From an uncultured Flavobacteriales bacterium (lineage in GTDB: Bacteria; Bacteroidota; Bacteroidia; Palsa-965), in contig CALJIF010000090.1 in NCBI GenBank assembly GCA_937974275.1, positions 1-26,400 on the forward strand: 26,400 nt of DNA. The letters run 5' to 3'. This document shows positions 1-6,399 of this stretch, piece by piece. The first letter of the stretch is position 1. Every line of letters starts with the position of its first letter. Under the pieces are notes generated by a model, which saw nothing but the letters and a program-made list of their open reading frames with translations, ran no database searches and had not been told where the DNA came from. The position numbers and the translations under genes were made by a program.

Positions 1-172
1 TTTTTTCCGTAAATGATCGTTTCAAATTTTGACGAACAACTTTCGTTCGGTACCCCAAAAGTTTATAGAGCACCAAATAAATGAAGTCGGAAAGCAGGTA
101 CAGAATTGGAAACGGCAAAAGAGCGATCATGTAGATGAACGGAATGGTTAGGTAATAAATGATCGCTCCCAT
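1..172 (-). CDS. LpxL/HtrB-like lipid A acyltransferase, N-terminal fragment
   Basis: This is a partial gene read on the minus strand from an ATG at 172 down to the window edge, 57 codons with no stop. The visible protein has a hydrophobic N-terminal segment (residues about 4-38, containing LPFPILYLLSDFIYLVLYKL) followed by GYRTKVVRQNLKRSF. A membrane anchor followed by 'GYR..VV..NL..SF' is, in my recollection, the characteristic start of Bacteroidota acyltransferases of the LpxL/HtrB/WaaM family. These transfer acyl chains onto lipid A precursors or related lipids at the inner membrane. The catalytic HX4D region lies outside the window, so the family call rests on the N-terminus alone. It is divergent from the DUF4290 operon. 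A perfect -7 box ends 5 bases before the ATG, supporting this start. Confidence 0.72.
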   Translation of the reverse strand, partial: MGAIIYYLTIPFIYMIALLPFPILYLLSDFIYLVLYKLLGYRTKVVRQNLKRSFTEK

Positions 173-177
173 GTGGG

Positions 178-185
178 CAAATTTA
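178..185 (-). promoter_or_regulatory. -7 box for the acyltransferase gene
   Basis: On the minus strand the sequence TAAATTTG matches the Bacteroidota -7 consensus TAnnTTTG exactly. Its last base is 5 bases before the ATG at 172, so transcription would begin at or next to the start codon. No clear TTTG -33 element is seen at the usual distance. Confidence 0.5.
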
Positions 186-232
186 GGTGTTAAGTACCGT
201 TAATTCATCATATCGGACTGCATGGAATTCAC

Positions 233-240
233 TACCTTTA
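233..240 (+). promoter_or_regulatory. Candidate -7 box for the DUF4290-murA operon
   Basis: TACCTTTA matches TAnnTTTG in seven of eight positions and lies 33 bases before the ATG at 274. The same octamer stands before the NAD+ synthetase gene on the other strand. No convincing -33 element is seen. A second, poorer match ends at 270. Confidence 0.35.
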
Positions 241-273
241 CGTCACTGTTTTAATACAGTTAATCCTTTGTAC

Positions 274-930
274 ATGCAAGAAATGAAGAATAATACAACC
301 GGGATGGAGTATAACACCGGTTTAACTCACATGTCAATTTCGGAATACGGACGTAACGTACACCGCATGATTGAACATTGCCTAACTATTCCTGATAAAG
401 CGGAGCGTACGCGTTGTGCCAAAACAATTGTACGCGTAATGGCAATATTAAATCCGCAATTGAAAGAGTACAACGATTTTGAACACAAGCTGTGGGATCA
501 TTTGCATATTATGGCAAATTTTCAGTTGGATGTTGATGCTCCATTCCCGAAGCCGGAAAAGGCGCAATTGGAATCAAAGCCGGATCGCGTTCCTTATCCG
601 ATAAATACCATCAAGTATCGTCATTACGGAAAAATTCTGGAGGATTTGATTCGTAAGGCAATGAATGAGCAAGATCCTAAAAATCGTCAGGTGTTTACGG
701 AGCAGTTGGCTCAACTCATGAAGAAGCAATATTTGAATTGGAATCGTGACTCTGTAAATGATCAGTTGATTGTGGAGCAGTTGGATGAATTGTCCAAAAA
801 TTCGTTGAAGGTTAGCGAGAATTTCAGATTCCTGCATACCAATGAAATACTGCCAAAGAATGCTATCCCACAGAATCAGGTGGCGATCAACCTAGGACTC
901 GGTAAGAAAAAGAAAAAGAAGAAAAGATAA
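274..930 (+). CDS. DUF4290-family protein
   Basis: This is a protein of 218 residues if started at ATG 274. The in-frame ATG at 187 would add 29 residues that look unlike the family and would overlap the promoter region; ATGs at 283 and 304 are also possible. Recognisable segments are SEYGRNVHRMIEHC, the stretch containing LNPQL.EYNDFEHKLWDHL, and PYPINTIKYRHYGK. These fit the Bacteroidota-specific DUF4290 family, whose function I do not know. There is no signal peptide or membrane segment, so it is probably cytoplasmic. The C-terminus ends in a run of Lys with a final Arg (KKKKKKKR). Its stop codon shares one base with the murA start (TAATG), so the two are probably translationally coupled, a context that hints at a cell-wall or growth-related role. 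Confidence 0.8.
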   Translation: MQEMKNNTTGMEYNTGLTHMSISEYGRNVHRMIEHCLTIPDKAERTRCAKTIVRVMAILNPQLKEYNDFEHKLWDHLHIMANFQLDVDAPFPKPEKAQLESKPDRVPYPINTIKYRHYGKILEDLIRKAMNEQDPKNRQVFTEQLAQLMKKQYLNWNRDSVNDQLIVEQLDELSKNSLKVSENFRFLHTNEILPKNAIPQNQVAINLGLGKKKKKKKR

Positions 931-2234
931 TGGCCTCTTTTGAAATTATTGGCGGCAAGCAACTCCGTGGTGAACTTGTTCCTCAAGGTGCAAAGAACGA
1001 AGCGTTGCAAATTTTATCTGCGGTTCTGTTAACGCCGGAGAAGGTTACCATCAACAAGGTGCCTGATATTATTGACGTCAACAAACTGATTGACTTGCTT
1101 CGTGACCTAGGTGTTAAAGTTGAAAAGTTAGGACCTGAGTCCTATACGTTTCAAGCTGACGAGATCGATATTGATTACATCAATTCAGAAAAATTTAAGA
1201 ATAAAGGCGGTGCTTTGCGCGGATCTATTATGATCGTCGGTCCGCTGCTGACGCGATATGGTCGTGGATATATTCCGAAACCCGGTGGTGATAAAATTGG
1301 ACGTCGTCGTTTGGACACGCATTTCATCGGGTTCGAAAATCTTGGTGCCAATTTTACCTACGATGCGGAAAATGAATTTTATAAAGTAGAAGCCAAGCGT
1401 CTGAAAGGCGCATATATGTTGTTGGATGAAGCTTCCGTAACAGGAACGGCCAATATCGTTATGGCTGCTGCAATGGCAGAAGGAACAACAACAATCTACA
1501 ATGCTGCTTGCGAACCTTATTTGCAGCAGTTGTGTAAAATGTTGAATCGTATGGGAGCGAAGATTTCCGGAATCGGTTCTAATTTGTTGACGATCGAAGG
1601 AGTTGAATATCTCGGAGGGACTGAGCATACCATGTTACCGGATATGATTGAAGTAGGTTCATTTATTGGACTTGCGGCAATGACACAATCGGAGATTACG
1701 ATTAAAAATGTCGGATACGAACATTTAGGAATTATTCCCAACGTGTTTCAGCGTTTAGGAATTAAAATGGAACGTAGAGGAGATGATTTGTTCATTCCGT
1801 CTCAAGACAAATACGAGATTGATACGTTTATTGATGGTTCCATCCTGACTATTTCAGATGCTCCTTGGCCCGGCTTTACTCCGGATTTGCTAAGTATCGT
1901 ATTGGTTGTTGCAACACAAGCGAAGGGAAGTGTTTTGATTCATCAAAAGATGTTTGAAAGCCGTTTATTCTTTGTAGATAAGTTGATTGACATGGGTGCA
2001 CAAATTATTTTGTGTGATCCGCATCGCGCAACTGTAATCGGACTCGGTAGAGAGCATTCGTTGAAAGGTGTAACCATGACTTCCCCGGATATTCGTGCAG
2101 GTGTTTCATTGCTCATTGCAGCCTTATCTGCCAAAGGAAAAAGTACTATTCACAACATTGAACAAATCGATCGCGGTTACCAGAACATAGACACTCGTTT
2201 ACGTAATCTTGGCGCGGAAATTGTCCGTAAATAA
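930..2234 (+). CDS. murA: UDP-N-acetylglucosamine 1-carboxyvinyltransferase MurA (Cys-to-Asp form)
   Basis: MurA catalyses the first committed step of peptidoglycan precursor synthesis, transferring enolpyruvate from PEP to UDP-GlcNAc in the cytoplasm. The protein has 434 residues, slightly longer than the usual 420. It shows the N-terminal substrate site GAKNEAL (Lys22, Asn23), RGSIMI near residue 98, the flexible-loop motif PGGDKIGRRRLDTH around 118-131, and SDAPWPGFTPDL with the conserved catalytic-type Asp. The loop residue that is Cys115 in E. coli is Asp121 here (codon GAT at 1290-1292). Asp at this position is active but not alkylated by fosfomycin in MurA enzymes such as that of Mycobacterium tuberculosis. 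The start overlaps the DUF4290 stop by one base, and a TlpA-like gene follows 2 bases downstream. Confidence 0.95.
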   Translation: MASFEIIGGKQLRGELVPQGAKNEALQILSAVLLTPEKVTINKVPDIIDVNKLIDLLRDLGVKVEKLGPESYTFQADEIDIDYINSEKFKNKGGALRGSIMIVGPLLTRYGRGYIPKPGGDKIGRRRLDTHFIGFENLGANFTYDAENEFYKVEAKRLKGAYMLLDEASVTGTANIVMAAAMAEGTTTIYNAACEPYLQQLCKMLNRMGAKISGIGSNLLTIEGVEYLGGTEHTMLPDMIEVGSFIGLAAMTQSEITIKNVGYEHLGIIPNVFQRLGIKMERRGDDLFIPSQDKYEIDTFIDGSILTISDAPWPGFTPDLLSIVLVVATQAKGSVLIHQKMFESRLFFVDKLIDMGAQIILCDPHRATVIGLGREHSLKGVTMTSPDIRAGVSLLIAALSAKGKSTIHNIEQIDRGYQNIDTRLRNLGAEIVRK

Positions 2235-2236
2235 TC

Positions 2237-2893
2237 ATGAAAACTATGAACAGATTTTATACAGTAATATTTGCTGCGCTAATTTCAGTTGCAGCATTCG
2301 CACAAACCGGCAGTGTAGTTGGTTTGAATGTGGGAAATATCGCGCCTGATATTGTGATGAAGAATCCGAACGATTCCGTTATTCCATTGTCGTCGTTGCG
2401 CGGTAAAATGGTGCTGATTGATTTTTGGGCTTCCTGGTGCGGGCCGTGTCGTATGGAAAATCCGCACGTTGTTAAAGCCTACAAAACTTACAAGGATCAA
2501 TTATTTGTCAATGGGAATGGTTTTACCGTGTACTCGGTTTCTCTGGATCGTCCCGGTCAGAAAAACGCATGGACTGCCGCCATCAAGAAAGACAGTTTGA
2601 TTTGGCCATATCATGTCAGCGATTTGCAGTACTGGAATAATGCGGCAGCACAGCGCTATCAGATTTATTCCATTCCATCGAACTTGCTGATTGATGGTAA
2701 TGGCGTTATTGTTGCGAAGAATTTACGTGGCGAACAATTGCTGAAAGCCTTGTCCACTCAGCTGGAGACTGATCCTGCAAAGATTAAGGACAGCCAGAAG
2801 GATAAGAAAAAGGAGAAGAAGCCCAAGAAGGAGAAGAAAGTGAAGAAGGACAAAAAGGCCAAAAAAGATCCTGCAGAACGAAAGGAAGATTAA
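2237..2893 (+). CDS. TlpA-like secreted thioredoxin-fold protein with Lys-rich tail
   Basis: This 218-residue protein begins with a Sec signal peptide (cleavage probably after Ala20-Phe-Ala). A thioredoxin fold of the TlpA/ResA type (AhpC-TSA/redoxin group) follows. The redox motif is FWASWCGPCRMENP, with Cys68 and Cys71, and the cis-proline region is YSIPSNLLID. It probably acts in the periplasm as a thiol-disulfide reductant, for example in cytochrome c maturation or envelope protein reduction; the partner is not visible. The last 37 residues (182-218) hold 19 Lys mixed with Asp and Glu and form no recognisable domain. The gene lies 2 bases after murA and is the last of the operon, with a strong terminator 6 bases past its stop. 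Confidence 0.88.
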   Translation: MKTMNRFYTVIFAALISVAAFAQTGSVVGLNVGNIAPDIVMKNPNDSVIPLSSLRGKMVLIDFWASWCGPCRMENPHVVKAYKTYKDQLFVNGNGFTVYSVSLDRPGQKNAWTAAIKKDSLIWPYHVSDLQYWNNAAAQRYQIYSIPSNLLIDGNGVIVAKNLRGEQLLKALSTQLETDPAKIKDSQKDKKKEKKPKKEKKVKKDKKAKKDPAERKED

Positions 2894-2898
2894 ACAAG

Positions 2899-2920
2899 AC
2901 CCGCCTCGAGCGGGTTTTTT
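2899..2920 (+). terminator. Rho-independent terminator of the DUF4290-murA-tlpA operon
   Basis: A six-base-pair stem (ACCCGC pairing with GCGGGT) with a five-base loop is followed directly by a run of T to 2920. It begins 6 bases after the TlpA-like stop codon and separates this operon from grpE-dnaJ. Confidence 0.88.
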
Positions 2921-2968
2921 ATTACTGACACATTGTCGGTTTTAGCCCTGTGGCGCGGCATTTGAATA

Positions 2969-2976
2969 TATCTTTG
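2969..2976 (+). promoter_or_regulatory. -7 box upstream of grpE
   Basis: TATCTTTG matches the Bacteroidota -7 consensus exactly. It lies in the 164-base gap between the upstream terminator and grpE, which would give a leader of roughly 75 bases. A T-rich stretch near 2938-2944 is the only -33 candidate and is weak. Confidence 0.55.
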
Positions 2977-3002
2977 GCAATAGAATTAATTAGTATTCCG
3001 GA

Positions 3003-3034
3003 TGTCATGAGTTGAATAGACTGTCATCCTGTCA
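3003..3034 (+). repeat. Three TGTCA direct repeats in the grpE leader
   Basis: TGTCA occurs at 3003-3007, 3022-3026 and 3030-3034, all on the same strand. The last two sit three bases apart in CTGTCATCCTGTCA. They lie between the -7 box and the grpE ATG. This could be a binding site for a heat-shock or alternative sigma regulator, but no known operator such as CIRCE is present. The role is inference only. Confidence 0.3.
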
Positions 3035-3057
3035 ATGTATTGTAAGCAAGTTAGATT

Positions 3058-3591
3058 ATGGAAAACGAACAAAATTTGAATAACGAAGAACAGGTTCATC
3101 ATCAGGATGCATTGCCGGGTGAACCTACGGAAGCAGCAGAAAAACGCATTGCCGAATTAGAAGAACAGCTGGCTGTGGCAAATGATAAATTTTTACGTCT
3201 GTATTCTGATTTCGACAATTTCAGGAAACGTACTGCTCGCGAACGAATTGATTTATTGAATACTGCGGGGGAAGATATTTTTAAAGCGTTATTGCCGGTT
3301 GTGGATGATTTCGAGCGCGCTATTGCGAATAATGAAAACGCTACCGATATCAAAGCGGTAAATGAAGGCGTTCAGCTGATTGCGCAAAAATTCAGAACTG
3401 TTTTGCAGCAGAAAGGATTGCAATATGTTAGCGCTAAAGGTGAAGTGTTTAATGTTGATTTGCATGAAGCAATTACCAATATCCCTGCACCATCAGAGGA
3501 TTTGAAGGGTAAAGTGGTGGATGAATTAGAAAAGGGTTACACGCTCAACGGTAAAGTGATCCGCTTTGCAAAAGTAGTTGTAGGTGCATAA
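3058..3591 (+). CDS. grpE: Nucleotide exchange factor GrpE
   Basis: GrpE is the cytoplasmic nucleotide exchange factor of DnaK, which releases ADP during the chaperone cycle. The protein has 177 residues. It starts with a Glu/Gln-rich flexible region, then a long coiled coil (about residues 27-70, including EKRIAELEEQLAVANDKFLR) containing the signature YSDFDNFRKRTARER. A C-terminal beta domain ends in GYTLNGKVIRFAKVVVG, close to the conserved family signature. It precedes dnaJ by 18 bases, the usual grpE-dnaJ pairing, and the two are probably co-transcribed. dnaK is not in the window. Confidence 0.95.
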   Translation: MENEQNLNNEEQVHHQDALPGEPTEAAEKRIAELEEQLAVANDKFLRLYSDFDNFRKRTARERIDLLNTAGEDIFKALLPVVDDFERAIANNENATDIKAVNEGVQLIAQKFRTVLQQKGLQYVSAKGEVFNVDLHEAITNIPAPSEDLKGKVVDELEKGYTLNGKVIRFAKVVVGA

Positions 3592-3609
3592 GCGTATAAT
3601 TTAAGAGTT

Positions 3610-4752
3610 ATGTCAAAACGCGATTATTACGAAATACTTGGAGTTGGAAAATCCGCTTCTGCTGATGAGATCAAGAAGGCTTATCGGAAGTTGGCGATTA
3701 AATACCATCCGGATAAAAACCCCGGCGATAAGGAAGCAGAAGATAAATTTAAGGAAGCTGCCGAAGCTTACGAGGTGTTGAGCAATGAAGAAAAACGACG
3801 CCGTTACGATCAGTTTGGCCACGCGGGAATGGGCGGAGCTTCATCCGGCGGTCCGGGCGGCGGTTTCAGCATGGATGATATTTTCTCTCAATTCGGAGAT
3901 ATTTTCGGTGGCGGATTCGGTGGCGGATTCGGTGGTGGCGGACAGCGCGGACGACGAGTAAATCGTGGGTCGAATTTGCGTGTGAAAGTAAAAGTGACGT
4001 TGGAAGAGGTGGCGACCGGGGTGGAGAAGAAAATTAAAGTCGGTAAAGCCATCAGTTGCGATAAGTGCAACGGTTCGGGTGCAGCATCCGGTTCTGCCCC
4101 AACAACATGTTCTACTTGCAAAGGAAGCGGACAAGTTACACGGGTAATGAATACCATGTTGGGACAAATGCACACAGCTGCACCATGTCCAACGTGTAAT
4201 GGTGAAGGCACAACTATAACGGACAAATGTAAATCGTGTCACGGTGACGGTGTTGTGCGTGGAGAAGAAGTGATTACCATTCCCGTTCCTCCGGGTGTTC
4301 ACGAAGGAATTCAACTGAGTGTTAACGGCAAAGGAAATGCCGGTCCTCGCGGTGGTGTTCCCGGTGATTTGATCGTCGTTATTGAAGAACAAGAACATGA
4401 GTTGTTTACCCGCGATGGCAATAATTTATTTTTCGAACAGCACATTAGTTTCATTGATGCAGCTTTAGGTTGTTCTGTAGATATTCCAACATTGGATGGA
4501 AAGGCGCGTGTGAAAATTGATTCCGGAACACAATCGGGTAAAATGCTCCGATTAAAAGGTAAAGGATTGCCCGATATCAATGGTTATCAGAAAGGCGACT
4601 TGTTGATTAATGTGCAAGTTTGGACACCGAAACACCTTTCTTCCGAAGAGAAGAAGACGTTGGAAAAACTGCGCGAGTCGGACAATTTTAAACCCAAGCC
4701 CGGCACCAAAGACAAGAGTTTCTTCGATCGCATGAAAGAGTATTTTGACTAA
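3610..4752 (+). CDS. dnaJ: Chaperone DnaJ (Hsp40, type I)
   Basis: DnaJ is the cytoplasmic co-chaperone that delivers substrates to DnaK and stimulates its ATPase. All type I domains are present in 380 residues. The J domain (about 4-70) carries His33-Pro34-Asp35 in KYHPDKNPGD. A Gly/Phe-rich linker follows (about 75-115). The zinc-binding domain has four CxxCxGxG repeats: CDKCNGSG, CSTCKGSG, CPTCNGEG and CKSCHGDG. The C-terminal substrate-binding domain is complete. The Gly/Phe linker contains near-identical tandem repeats of GGCGGATTCGGT at about 3909-3945. It lies directly after grpE. Eight bases past its stop a 49-codon ORF begins, so the transcript may continue into the nucleotidyltransferase cassette. 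Confidence 0.97.
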   Translation: MSKRDYYEILGVGKSASADEIKKAYRKLAIKYHPDKNPGDKEAEDKFKEAAEAYEVLSNEEKRRRYDQFGHAGMGGASSGGPGGGFSMDDIFSQFGDIFGGGFGGGFGGGGQRGRRVNRGSNLRVKVKVTLEEVATGVEKKIKVGKAISCDKCNGSGAASGSAPTTCSTCKGSGQVTRVMNTMLGQMHTAAPCPTCNGEGTTITDKCKSCHGDGVVRGEEVITIPVPPGVHEGIQLSVNGKGNAGPRGGVPGDLIVVIEEQEHELFTRDGNNLFFEQHISFIDAALGCSVDIPTLDGKARVKIDSGTQSGKMLRLKGKGLPDINGYQKGDLLINVQVWTPKHLSSEEKKTLEKLRESDNFKPKPGTKDKSFFDRMKEYFD

Positions 4753-4760
4753 ATTTCATC

Positions 4761-4910
4761 ATGCAAGAGCAACCGTCGGTGTTTATTAACGAGCAACAGC
4801 GTTTAGAAGAAATTCGCAAACGAACTCCTGAAGAGCGCTTCTTTATTCTGTTGCGACTGATTCGTATTAAGCGGATGTTTGACCGCGCACAACGAATACC
4901 AAATAAGTAA
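4761..4910 (+). CDS. 49-residue protein paired with a nucleotidyltransferase
   Basis: This ATG-to-TAA frame encodes 49 residues, beginning MQEQPSVFINEQQRLEEI and containing TPEERFFILLRLIRIKRMFD before the C-terminus. It is rich in charged residues, predicted helical, and has no signal peptide or obvious metal site. It fills the gap between dnaJ (8 bases upstream) and the nucleotidyltransferase (2 bases downstream) almost exactly, which supports its being a real gene. The close 5' placement suggests a dedicated partner or antitoxin-like regulator of the nucleotidyltransferase, but I recognise no named family and the function is inference. Confidence 0.68.
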   Translation: MQEQPSVFINEQQRLEEIRKRTPEERFFILLRLIRIKRMFDRAQRIPNK

Positions 4911-4912
4911 AT

Positions 4913-5380
4913 ATGGATTTTGGTGACGAAGAAATACTTCAGCTTTTCCGCGTATTACAGCAGCATCGTGTAAAGTATCTTCTGGTAGGCGGCTTTGCTG
5001 TAAATCTTCATGGTTATAATCGTTTCACTGAGGATATTGATTTATGGGTGAAAGATGACTGGGAAAATCGTCGCCACTTAAGAGCTGCTCTCGAAGAATT
5101 GCTGAACATCCGGCTTCCGGAATTGGATCGCATGCAGTTTGTCGCCGGTTGGTCCATAATCAAATTGCCAAGTGGCTTTCCAATTGATTTAATGTCCGGC
5201 GTTAAAGGGTTAGAGCCCATAGGTTTCGATACTTGTTTAAACCAGGCTCAGGTTGTGCGATTGGAAGATATAATGATTCCATTTTTACACATTAATCACC
5301 TCAGGGAAACAAAGATCGCTGTGGGTCGTCCGAAAGACTTGTTGGATTTGGACGAGCTTAATAAAATTCATCGCGAGTAG
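4913..5380 (+). CDS. Small nucleotidyltransferase-fold protein (AbiEii/DUF6036-like)
   Basis: This 155-residue cytoplasmic protein has the hallmarks of a stand-alone DNA polymerase beta-type nucleotidyltransferase. The motif VGGFAVNLHG (residues 25-34) is followed by TEDIDLWV (39-46) with Asp41 and Asp43 as metal ligands. A third acidic residue is likely Asp92 in FPIDLM. The C-terminal segment KIAVGRPKDLLDLDEL is common in AbiEii-like and DUF6036-like proteins. Members of this broad group include toxins and substrate modifiers that add nucleotides to protein or tRNA; nothing here identifies the substrate. The 49-residue ORF lies 2 bases upstream, and the pair sits between dnaJ and an ABC exporter operon. 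Confidence 0.8.
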   Translation: MDFGDEEILQLFRVLQQHRVKYLLVGGFAVNLHGYNRFTEDIDLWVKDDWENRRHLRAALEELLNIRLPELDRMQFVAGWSIIKLPSGFPIDLMSGVKGLEPIGFDTCLNQAQVVRLEDIMIPFLHINHLRETKIAVGRPKDLLDLDELNKIHRE

Positions 5381-5416
5381 GATATTTTCTATTTCTGCAT
5401 ACTCATTCTTTTCTCC

Positions 5417-5424
5417 TAACTTAG
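5417..5424 (+). promoter_or_regulatory. Candidate -7 box for the ABC exporter operon
   Basis: TAACTTAG matches TAnnTTTG in seven of eight positions and ends 7 bases before the ATG at 5432, so the mRNA would start at or very near the start codon. A second one-mismatch box, TATTTCTG, lies at 5390-5397. Confidence 0.35.
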
Positions 5425-5431
5425 TTCCCGT

Positions 5432-6397
5432 ATGGGAATTTTACTTTCAGCGCAACATATTACCAAGCGCTTTTCCGGTCACGTTGCTCTTGATGATGTT
5501 AGTATCGATGTGCCGGAATCCTCAATTTTCGGACTTCTGGGGCCAAATGGCGCAGGAAAAACCACATTAATTCGAATCATCAATCAAATTACCGGCCCTG
5601 ACGAAGGCAAAGTGTTGTTTGAAGATCGTTTGTTGGATAACTCTCACGTGCAGCAAATCGGTTATTTACCCGAAGAGCGCGGGTTATATCGTAAGATGGA
5701 AGTAGGTGAGCAAGCCATTTATCTGGCGCGATTAAAAGGACTCAGTAAAAAAGAAGCGCGTCACCGCATTGAAGAGTGGTTCGAACGTTTTGAAATGCAA
5801 GGTTGGTGGAAGAAGAAGGTGGAAGAACTTTCGAAAGGCATGCAGCAGAAAGTTCAGTTTATCGTAACCGTCCTGCACGAACCACGATTATTGATTTTAG
5901 ATGAACCCTTCAGCGGATTCGATCCGATCAACGCACAAATTATCAAAGACGAAATAGTTCGTTTAAAGAATAATGGAAGTACGATAATTCTGTCTACGCA
6001 CAATATGGGTTCTGTGGAAGAGTTGTGTGATCATATTGCGTTAATCAATCGTTCGAAGAAAGTGTTGGATGGTCCGGTGAAAGATATACGTCGTCAATAC
6101 GCATCACGCACGTACGATTTGTCTTTTAAAGGCAATATGATGGGATTCACCAATGCCATGTGGACGGGTGCCGAACTAATTGATAAGCACGAAGAAGGTG
6201 ATGGCTTTCACAAAGTACGTGTGCGTTTATTAGGGAATGCAACACCTAATAATTTATTGACCGCCGTACTCCCTGCAGTGGAAGTTCATGCTTTTACGGA
6301 AGTACTTCCAACTATGAATGACATATTTATTGCGGCTGTGCAAGGAAGAGAAGCTACTGCCGAACGTTTGGGAACACGAAGTAATTACACGGAATAG
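5432..6397 (+). CDS. ABC transporter ATP-binding protein (ABC-2/NatA type)
   Basis: This is the cytoplasmic ATPase of an ABC-2 type exporter, 321 residues. Walker A is GPNGAGKTT (37-45), the signature is LSKGMQQ (133-139), and Walker B is LLILDEP (153-159). The switch His lies in ILSTHNMGSVEELC. The C-terminal hundred residues resemble the DUF4162 extension found on NatA-like exporter ATPases. The permease gene begins 2 bases downstream, giving a standard two-gene exporter. The substrate cannot be read from the sequence; related systems export sodium, drugs or lipophilic compounds. Confidence 0.93.
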   Translation: MGILLSAQHITKRFSGHVALDDVSIDVPESSIFGLLGPNGAGKTTLIRIINQITGPDEGKVLFEDRLLDNSHVQQIGYLPEERGLYRKMEVGEQAIYLARLKGLSKKEARHRIEEWFERFEMQGWWKKKVEELSKGMQQKVQFIVTVLHEPRLLILDEPFSGFDPINAQIIKDEIVRLKNNGSTIILSTHNMGSVEELCDHIALINRSKKVLDGPVKDIRRQYASRTYDLSFKGNMMGFTNAMWTGAELIDKHEEGDGFHKVRVRLLGNATPNNLLTAVLPAVEVHAFTEVLPTMNDIFIAAVQGREATAERLGTRSNYTE

Positions 6398-6399
6398 TT

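Noticed and set aside
187..273. Extended N-terminus of the DUF4290 protein from ATG 187
   Set aside because: The extra 29 residues look unlike a coding start and would include the candidate -7 box at 233-240.
1185..1628. A 147-codon minus-strand frame over murA
   Set aside because: It is entirely antisense to conserved MurA motifs and has no promoter or recognisable domain.
3909..3945. Tandem 12-base repeats resembling a repeat array
   Set aside because: They encode the Gly/Phe-rich linker of DnaJ, which is repetitive in this family; there are no spacers, so this is not CRISPR.
3841..4398. A 185-codon open frame antisense to dnaJ
   Set aside because: It lies wholly over the DnaJ glycine-rich and zinc-finger coding sequence and its translation shows no domain; it is a shadow of a well-supported gene.
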